64,000 nt of DNA from Nannocystis pusilla (GTDB lineage: Bacteria; Myxococcota_A; Polyangia; Nannocystales; Nannocystaceae): contig NZ_JAPNKE010000002.1 in assembly GCF_026626665.1 (NCBI RefSeq), positions 10,746,001 through 10,810,000 on the forward strand. Reading direction: 5' to 3'. Positions within the stretch are counted from its first letter, which is position 1. The number at the start of each line of letters is the position of its first letter. The position numbers and the translations under genes are program-made. Positions 58,262-64,000 of the stretch are shown here, in pieces. The notes below the pieces were generated by a model. That model was not told the DNA's origin and did not search any database. It saw only the letters and a program-made list of their open reading frames with translations.

Positions 58262-59540
58262 ATGCCTGACGCTGACGCGAGGTGGAGCCGCACCAAGCGG
58301 CTCGGATTTTGTTCCTGGCGTTTTATCTGCTGTTCAACATCGTTCCGCACGGGCTCGCGGGGGTGCCGGTGGCCGGCGACTGGCTCTTGGAGCTGTGGCT
58401 CGAGCTATGGGGCGCGCTGATGCCGTTGCTCGGCAACGCGGCGCTCGGGATCGAGGGGCCGATCGAGGTGGTCCCGACCGGCAGCGGCGACATGACCTGG
58501 AACTACGTGCAGCAGTTCTGGTTCGTGGTGATCGCGGCGGCGGTGGCGGTCGCCTGGACGGTGCTCGAGCGCCGGCGCCGCGATCTCGCGCCGTTCCATG
58601 CGTGGTTGCGGATCGCGGTGCGCTACTCGCTGGCGCTGGCGATGTTCTCGTACGGGCTGGCCAAGTGGAGCGGCAATCAGTTCCAGCCGCCCGACGCGCT
58701 GCGGCTCGGCGAGACGTTCGGCGACGCGTCACCGATGGGGCTGGCGTGGACGTTCCTGGGCTTCTCACCGGCGTACTGCTGGTTCACCGGCCTGGCCGAG
58801 GTGCTGGCCGGGGCGCTGCTGGTCTGGCGGCGGACGGCGACGCTGGGCGGGCTTTTGGCCGCGGGGGTGATGGCCAACGTGGTGATGATCAATTTCTGCT
58901 TCGACGTGCCGGTGAAGCTCTACTCGTCGCTGCTGCTGCTGATGGCGGTGGTGGTGGCGGCCCACGACGCGCCGCGGCTGCTGGCGGTGCTGGTGTACAA
59001 CACGCCGGCGCCGCCGGCCGACCTGAGCGCGCCGGTGCTGGGGCCGAAGCTGCGGGTGCTGCGGGTGGTCGCCAAGGCGCTGTTCCTGCTGATGGTGCCG
59101 GTGTCGTTCGTGATGCAGCGGGCCGCCGTGGCCGAGATGATGGCGATGGCCTCGTACGGGCCGCTGTACGGGCTGTGGGAGGTCGAGACGTTCAGCCGCG
59201 ACGGCGCGGTCCGACCGGCCGACCCGAACGACGCGCTGCGCTGGCGTCGCTGTTCGTCGGCGACTTCCCCTACGCGCTGGTGCGCCCGATGACGGGCGAG
59301 CGCACGTTCTACGGCTTCGCGTCCGACCCGGCGGCGAAGACGATCACCCTCGGCGAGCACGGCGAGGCGCCGGCCGAGCACGTGCTGTCGTTCGAGCAAC
59401 CGGCGCCGGACGTGCTCGAGCTGACGGGGAAGCTCGGCGAGGCGACGATCGCGGCGCGCCTGCGCAAGATCGACCTCGAGCACACGGAGCTGATGACGCG
59501 CGGGTTCCGGTGGATCAGCGAGCGGCCTCACAACCGCTGA
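58262..59540 (+). CDS. DoxX-like membrane protein, frame interrupted
   Basis: About 426 residues with ~7 membrane helices: ARILFLAFYLLFNIVPHGLA, FWFVVIAAAVAVAWTVL, RYSLALAMFSYGLAKW, FTGLAEVLAGALLVW, GGLLAAGVMANVVMINFCF and LLLLMAVVVAAHDAP. DoxX-type signatures are YGLAKWSGNQF and GLAEVLAG. The C-terminal ~100 residues are soluble (RTFYGFASDPAAKTITLGEH; KIDLEHTELMTRGFRWI). Frame changes near 58,305 and 59,245 are needed from ATG 58,262; a GTG at 58,282 is an alternative start that avoids the first. Function unknown. Confidence 0.72.
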
Positions 59541-59583
59541 AACCCCGGTATACGCCGGTCCGGCGCCGGGGGCGGCCGGCGCG

Positions 59584-59826
59584 GGGGTCTCGAAGGACAT
59601 GTCTCGCCGCGTGCGTTCCGGCGCAGGCCTGGAGCGCAGCGAGGCGTGAGACCGAAGGGAGGCGGGGGATGTCTTGAAGGACATGTCTCGCCGCGCGCCC
59701 GCGTCGGCGAGCGGCTGCTCGCGCGGCCGGGCGCGGAGAGGCGAGGCCGGAGAAGCATGTCCTTCAGGTCATGTTCTTTCAGACCTGCGCGTTCAGACAT
59801 GCCCTTCAGGGCATGTTCGATGGAGC
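59584..59826. repeat. Cluster of 14-bp palindromic repeats, including a perfectly phased five-node array
   Basis: Nodes at 59,598; 59,668 and 59,682; then 59,756, 59,770, 59,784, 59,798 and 59,812 with exact 14-bp steps. The copies at 59,598 and 59,682 share the longer flank GAAGGACATGTCTCGCCGCG. The cluster fills the 288-bp gap between the convergent DoxX-like and RCC1 genes; no gene here. Confidence 0.9.
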
Positions 59827-59828
59827 AT

Positions 59829-62101
59829 TTACGGAATGTCGACCACCGGGGTCGGGGTGGTCGACTGGCTGCCGGTGCCGCCGCCGAGCTGGCCGCGCTG
59901 GTTGCCGCCCCAGCACAGCACGCGGCCGTTCTGGCGCAGGGCGCAGGTGTGCTCGGAGCCGGCGCTGAGGCGGACGACGCCGTCGATGCGCGGGCCGGCG
60001 ACGGGGAAGCGCTGGAGCTGGGTGCCGCGGTCGCCGAGCTGACCGGCGTTGTCGCGACCCCAGCAGTAGATCTGCCCGCCCGCCACCGCGGCGCAGGCGT
60101 GGGCCTCGCCGCCGGCGATCGCCATCGCCCCGCGCATGTCCTTGACCCGCACGCGCGCGACCGAGGCGATCGTGAGGCCGGCGCCGAGCTGGCCGTCGTC
60201 GGTGTTGCCCCAGCAGTAGACCTCGCTGTTGCTGGTGCGGGCGCAGGTGTGCAGGGCGCCGGCGGCGAGCTCCTCGGCGGGCAGCAGCTTCATCACCGGG
60301 ACCACCGCCTGGCCGGTCTGGGTGCCGACGCCGACGAGGTTGCCGAGCTGACCCCAGCGGTTCTGCCCCCAGCACAGCGGGATCCGGTTCGCCTGCAGCG
60401 CGCAGCTGTGGACCTCGCCCATCGCAGATTGCGTGACCTGGCCGAACGACCCGTTGACGATCGTCGGCCGGTCGGCGTCCTCGATCTTGCCGACGGCGAC
60501 CTGGCCCTCGGCGCCGCGGCCCCAGCACACGACCTGGCCGGACTTGCGCTGCGCGCAGGTGTGGTCGCGACCGGCGCCGATCTCGACCGCGTCGTTCAAG
60601 CCGGCGACCGCGACCGGGCGGGTGCGGGTCTGCTTGCTGCCGTCGCCGAGCTGGCCGCGGCCGTTCTGGCCCCAACAGGCGACCGCGCCGCTCTTGCGGC
60701 GGGCGCAGGCGTGGTTGCGGCCGGCGGCGATCTGGACCGCGTCCTCGATGCCGCTCACGTCGTCGGCGCCGCCGCGGTCGCCCTGCGAGCCGTCGCCGAG
60801 CTGGCCCATGTTGCCGGCGCCCCAGCACTGGACGGAGCCGCCGGACAAAGCGCAGGTGAAGTGGTCGCCGCTGGCGATCTCGCTGACCCCGGTCAGGTTG
60901 CGGACGCTGACCGCCACGCCCTCGGTCTCCTCGCCGGCGACGCCGTTGCCGAGCGCGCCGGCGCCGTTGCTGCCCCAGCAGACCACGCCGCCGCTCCGCA
61001 GCGCGGCGCAGGTGTGGTCGGCCCCGGCGGCGACGCTGACGGCCTGGCTGAGGCCGACCACCGCGGTCGCGGCCTTGCGATCCTCGGCGGTACCGTCGCC
61101 GAGCTGGCCGTTGGCGTTGTCGCCCCAGCAGCGCGCGGCGCCGTCGCCGGTGCGGGCGCAGGTGTGGGCCTCGCCCGCGGTCAGGGCCACGGCCCCGGCG
61201 ACGCCGGCGATGTCGACCGGGAGCTTGCCGAAGCCGGCGCCCCAGCACAGCGCGCCGCCGCCGGCCTTGATCGCGCAGGTGTGGCCCTGGCCGGCCGCGA
61301 GCGCCTGCACGCCGTCGACCCCGGGGACCGGGCCGGGGGCGCGGGCGCTGCCGCGGTCGCCGAGCTGTCCGTGAGAACCTGTCCCCCAGCACATGACCTT
61401 TCCGCCCTGTACTCTCGCGCAGCTGTGCGCGCGCCGGCGACGACCTCGCCGGCGTTGGTGACCCCGGGGACGAGCGCGGGCGAGGCCCACACCTGGCGGC
61501 TGAGGTCGCCGATCTGGGCGTGGCGGTTGTCGCCCCAGCAGACGACCTGGCCGGTCTTGCGCACGGCGCAGGTGTGGCTCGGGCCGGCGGCGATCGCGGC
61601 GGCGTCGCCGAGGCCGCGGACGGCGGTGGGGCGGGCGCTCTGGGCCCCGGGGCGGCCGGCGCCGTCGCCGAGCTGGCCGGCGGCGTTGCTGCCCCAGCAC
61701 TGGACCTGGCCGCTGCGCATGAGGGCGCAGCTGTGCTGGTCGCCGAGCGCGAGCTGGATGACGTCGCCGAGGCCGACCACCCGCACCGGGCGCGGGCTGT
61801 CGCGCAGGTTGCCGTCGCCGAGCTCGCCGCTGCCGCCCCGGCCCCAGCAGTCGACCGCGCCCGAGCGCAGGACGGCGCAGGTGTGGAGGCCGCCGGCGGC
61901 GACGGCGACGGCCGGGTCGGGGCCGGTCTGGGTGTTGTTCGGGACAGGTTGCGAAGGACCTGTCCCGGGGGACGTGTTCGTAGGGCCAGGTTTATTGGAG
62001 GAGGTCGGCGGGGCGGTCGGGTAGCCGCGCGGCCCGGTGGCGCAGGCGGCGAGGGCGAGGAGGCCCGCGGCGAGGCCGAGGGCGCGCGGGGAGCGGCGCA
62101 T
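59829..62101 (-). CDS. RCC1-repeat lipoprotein (14 repeats), frame interrupted once
   Basis: About 757 residues. Signal MRRSPRALGLAAGLLALAAC (lipid Cys at 20), a ~50-residue Pro/Thr/Asn linker, then 14 RCC1-type repeats of ~50 residues, each with AAG-x-x-H-x-CA...G-x-V-x-CWG-x-N-x-x-GQLGDG. Every repeat has two Cys (CA and CWG), suggesting one disulfide per blade and an extracytoplasmic location. A single RCC1 propeller has seven blades, so 14 would make two. The frame shifts near 61,425, next to a repeat copy at ~61,385. The linker is encoded by four phased palindrome nodes (61,945-61,990). Likely surface protein; ligand unknown. Confidence 0.85.
61945..61990. repeat. Four-node 14-bp palindromic array in the linker of the RCC1 lipoprotein
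   Basis: Nodes CAGG 61,945, CCTG 61,959, CGTG 61,973 and CAGG 61,987, each 14 bp apart. It encodes the Pro/Thr/Asn linker between lipobox and first RCC1 repeat. Confidence 0.87.
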
Positions 62102-62436
62102 GCGGCGAGTATGCCCGGCCCGAGCCGGGCGCGGCCGCAAATCGCGGGCCCGCGAGCGCGGGCGCCGCAGGCAGGACGAGCCGTCGAGCAGAGCGACCGC
62201 GTGGACGGAGCCGATGCGCCGAAGCCAGCAGCGCGCGCGAGGCAGCGAGCGGGCGAAGCCTGGCCGCGAGGGCAGGCGCCTGCGAGCGGCGGACGCGAAG
62301 CCCTCGGCGGCGAGGGCAAACGCGAGCGCCCGTTCGGCGCGGCTGTTCCGCGGGCACGTGCGCGAGGCCGACGAAGCGAGGCGGTTCGCGGGAGCCACGT
62401 GCGGTCGCGGCGAGATCGAGGCGCCCGCGCCGAGGC
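62102..62436. other. Intergenic region with a strong hairpin
   Basis: 335 bp between the end of the vWA gene and the start of the RCC1 gene (both minus strand). A perfect 7-bp stem, GCCCGGC at 62,113-62,119 and GCCGGGC at 62,124-62,130 with loop CCGA, lies just upstream of the RCC1 ATG, with a 12-bp palindrome CGCGGGCCCGCG shortly before it. No U-tract, so terminator or 5'-UTR structure are both possible. No gene supported. Confidence 0.5.
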
Positions 62437-64000
62437 TCAGCGGGCCACGGTGGCGGGCGCCTCGAGGGGCTCGCCCTGCTGGCCGGCGGCGAGGCCGAGG
62501 AGGGCCAGCATGCCGCGGCGGTAGCCCCTGGCGTCGGAGCCGAGGGCGCCCTCGGCGAGGCCGCGGATCTGCTTGTACGTGACGCCGCGCGCGTGCTCGG
62601 AGTTGCGCAGCTTCATGCCGAACATCGCGACCGCGGCGGCGAAGCGGAGGTCTTCGGAGGCGGCGTCGAGGGCGTGGCCCGGATCGGCGACCGGCATGGT
62701 GAGCTGGCTGCCCTCCCCCTCGGGCTGCTTGTAGCGCAGCTTGACGTGCATGAGCTCGGCGCTGGCGGAGGCGGGCGCGGGCGCGGCCTTCGGCTGCTGA
62801 TAGCGCAGCGGGTCGACGCCGGGCACCGCACCCTCGGCCCCGGGCGGCAGGACCTCGTACAGCGCGGTGACCGTGTGGCCGGCGCCGATCTCACCGGCGT
62901 CCTTGCTGTCGTCGTTGAAGTCCTGGTGGGCGAGGACGCGGTTCTCGTAGCCGACGAGGCGGTAGGCGCCGACCTTGAGCGGGTTGAACTCGACCTGGAT
63001 CTTCACGTCCTTGGCGATCGTGACGAGGGTGGCGCCGGCCTGCTCGACCAGGACCTTGCGCGCCTCCTGCAGGCCGTCGATGTAGGCGTAGTTGCCGTTG
63101 CCCTTGTCGGCCAGCATCTCCATCGTGCTGTCCTTGACGTTGCCGGTGCCGAAGCCGAGCACCGACAGGAAGATGCCGCTGTCGCGCTTGCGCTCGATGA
63201 GCCGCTGCAGCTCGCCCTCGCTGCTGACGCCGACGTTGAAGTCGCCGTCGGTCGCCAGGATCACGCGGTTGATGCCGCCCTTGCGGAAGGCCCGCTCGGC
63301 CAGGGCGTAGGCGGCCTCGATGCCCTGGCCGCCGTTGGTCGAGCCGCCGGCGTAGAGGGCGTCGATGGCGGAGACGATCTTGTCGCGGTCGGCGGTCGGC
63401 TCGAGCACGACGCCCGCGGCGCCGGCGTAGACGACGATGCCGACGCTGTCGACCGGGCGGATGTCGGCGACCAGCATGGCCAGCGAGCGCTGCAGCAGCG
63501 GCAGCTTGTCGGGGCTCGACATGCTGCCCGACACGTCGAGCAGGAACACCAGGTTGCGCGGCGGGATCTCGGCCGGCGCCAGCGACTTGCCCTTGATCCC
63601 GATCTGCACGAGCCGCGCCTGGTCGTTCCACGGGCAGGCCGCGACCTCGGTCCGCACCGAGAACGGCTGCCCGCCCGCGGGCTCGGGGTAGGCGTAGGTG
63701 AAGTAGTTGATCATCTCCTCGACGCGGACGGCGTCGGCCGGCGGCAGCTGGCCGTCCTCGAGGAAGCGGCGCACGTTGCTGTACGAGGCCGTGTCGACGT
63801 CGATCGAGAAGGTCGAGAGCGGGTCGTCGGCGACCCGCTTGAACGCGTTCTCGGCGATGTGCGCGTAGCTCTCGGTGTTCGGCGCCTCCATCGCGGCGGC
63901 GGCCGCCGGGGTCGCGTAGTAGCCCCCGCTCATGTCCGCGTGGGACGGCCGCTTCGCGCAGGCCGGATGGAGGAGCAGCAGGGCGACGACGGAGAGCAGG
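62437..64000 (-). CDS. YfbK-type von Willebrand factor A lipoprotein, partial
   Basis: About 520 residues visible; the 5' end is beyond the right edge. The first residues seen are a lipoprotein signal (LLSVVALLLLHPAC). Domains in order: vWF_N-like region (NAFKRVADDPLSTFSIDVDT; SNVRRFLEDGQLPPADAVRV), a vWA domain with the MIDAS DVSGSMSS and later TNGGQGIEAAYALAERAF and ATDGDFNVGVSSEGEL, and the DUF3520-type C-domain (VKIQVEFNPLKVGAYRLVGY; FAAAVAMFGMKLRNSEHARG). vWA lipoproteins of this type are surface metal-dependent binding proteins; ligand unknown. Confidence 0.9.
   Translation of the reverse strand, partial: LLSVVALLLLHPACAKRPSHADMSGGYYATPAAAAAMEAPNTESYAHIAENAFKRVADDPLSTFSIDVDTASYSNVRRFLEDGQLPPADAVRVEEMINYFTYAYPEPAGGQPFSVRTEVAACPWNDQARLVQIGIKGKSLAPAEIPPRNLVFLLDVSGSMSSPDKLPLLQRSLAMLVADIRPVDSVGIVVYAGAAGVVLEPTADRDKIVSAIDALYAGGSTNGGQGIEAAYALAERAFRKGGINRVILATDGDFNVGVSSEGELQRLIERKRDSGIFLSVLGFGTGNVKDSTMEMLADKGNGNYAYIDGLQEARKVLVEQAGATLVTIAKDVKIQVEFNPLKVGAYRLVGYENRVLAHQDFNDDSKDAGEIGAGHTVTALYEVLPPGAEGAVPGVDPLRYQQPKAAPAPASASAELMHVKLRYKQPEGEGSQLTMPVADPGHALDAASEDLRFAAAVAMFGMKLRNSEHARGVTYKQIRGLAEGALGSDARGYRRGMLALLGLAAGQQGEPLEAPATVAR

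Noticed and set aside
43041..59826. CRISPR arrays
   Set aside because: The arrays are regular, but the period is 14 bp with 4-bp variable centres, far too short for CRISPR repeats and spacers, and no cas gene is present.
43041..59826. Operator sites of a single known regulator (LexA-like or similar)
   Set aside because: The palindrome does not match known bacterial LexA consensus forms, and copies occur inside genes and after stops as often as upstream of starts.

Overview
This is a GC-rich stretch (roughly 70% G+C by eye) that looks like a myxobacterium, probably close to Nannocystaceae. The reasons are the codon use, a complete type VI secretion system (T6SS), many Ser/Thr-rich lipoproteins, a zinc-ribbon protein with a Thr-rich tail, and RCC1-repeat and YfbK-type lipoproteins. 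The organism assignment is inference; no rRNA or tRNA gene was seen. About 35-40 apparent single-base frameshifts, mostly in homopolymers, affect even housekeeping genes. I treat most of them as probable assembly indels and annotate each interrupted gene as one feature.

Positions 1-39,661 hold a T6SS cluster. Minus-strand tssB-tssC (sheath; tssC runs off the left edge) diverges from a plus-strand operon of hcp, clpV, vgrG1, a TPR protein, a PAAR protein, an Rhs effector and its probable immunity gene (1.4-13.0 kb). Facing it is a minus-strand operon with mostly overlapping stops and starts: an FHA domain fused to a degenerate CpaF-like ATPase, tssJ, tssK, tssL, tssM, a 19-codon mini-ORF, a second tssC-like gene, and a tssA with two N-terminal-type domains (25.5 to 13.0 kb). 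Two lipoproteins and a second FHA protein lie at 25.6-28.5 kb. vgrG2 (28.6-30.6 kb) faces an operon of tssE, tssF, tssG, a Tlde1-like effector, an EagR-type chaperone, a PAAR-Rhs effector with a GIY-YIG-like tip, and its immunity gene (39.7 to 30.7 kb). Both Rhs tips and their immunity genes are visibly more AT-rich than the surroundings.

Positions 40-64 kb are accessory and chromosomal. They hold an orphan BrxA-like (DUF1819) gene, a small membrane protein, a PI-PLC-like lipoprotein, a PEGA protein, a TPR-like/membrane protein, a Cys-rich lipoprotein, a PlsB-like acyltransferase coupled to gpsA, and a zinc-ribbon lipoprotein. Next come three overlapping small genes, a SIR2-domain protein whose reading continues into a repeat-filled linker and a helical domain, a SurA-like chaperone, Thr-rich lipoproteins, an NCS1 permease, a DoxX-like protein, a 14-repeat RCC1 lipoprotein and a YfbK-type vWA lipoprotein that leaves the right edge.

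The most distinctive feature outside known families is a dispersed palindromic repeat whose unit is exactly 14 bp: CATG-TCC-NNNN-GGA, with the next unit starting at the following CATG. CATG is often CCTG or CAGG. It occurs singly or as arrays of up to five phased nodes between genes (43.0, 48.4, 49.8, 54.0, 59.7 kb) and also inside coding linkers (TssA, NCS1 permease, zinc-ribbon lipoprotein, SIR2 linker, RCC1 lipoprotein). It is sparse in the T6SS core and dense from 42 to 62 kb.
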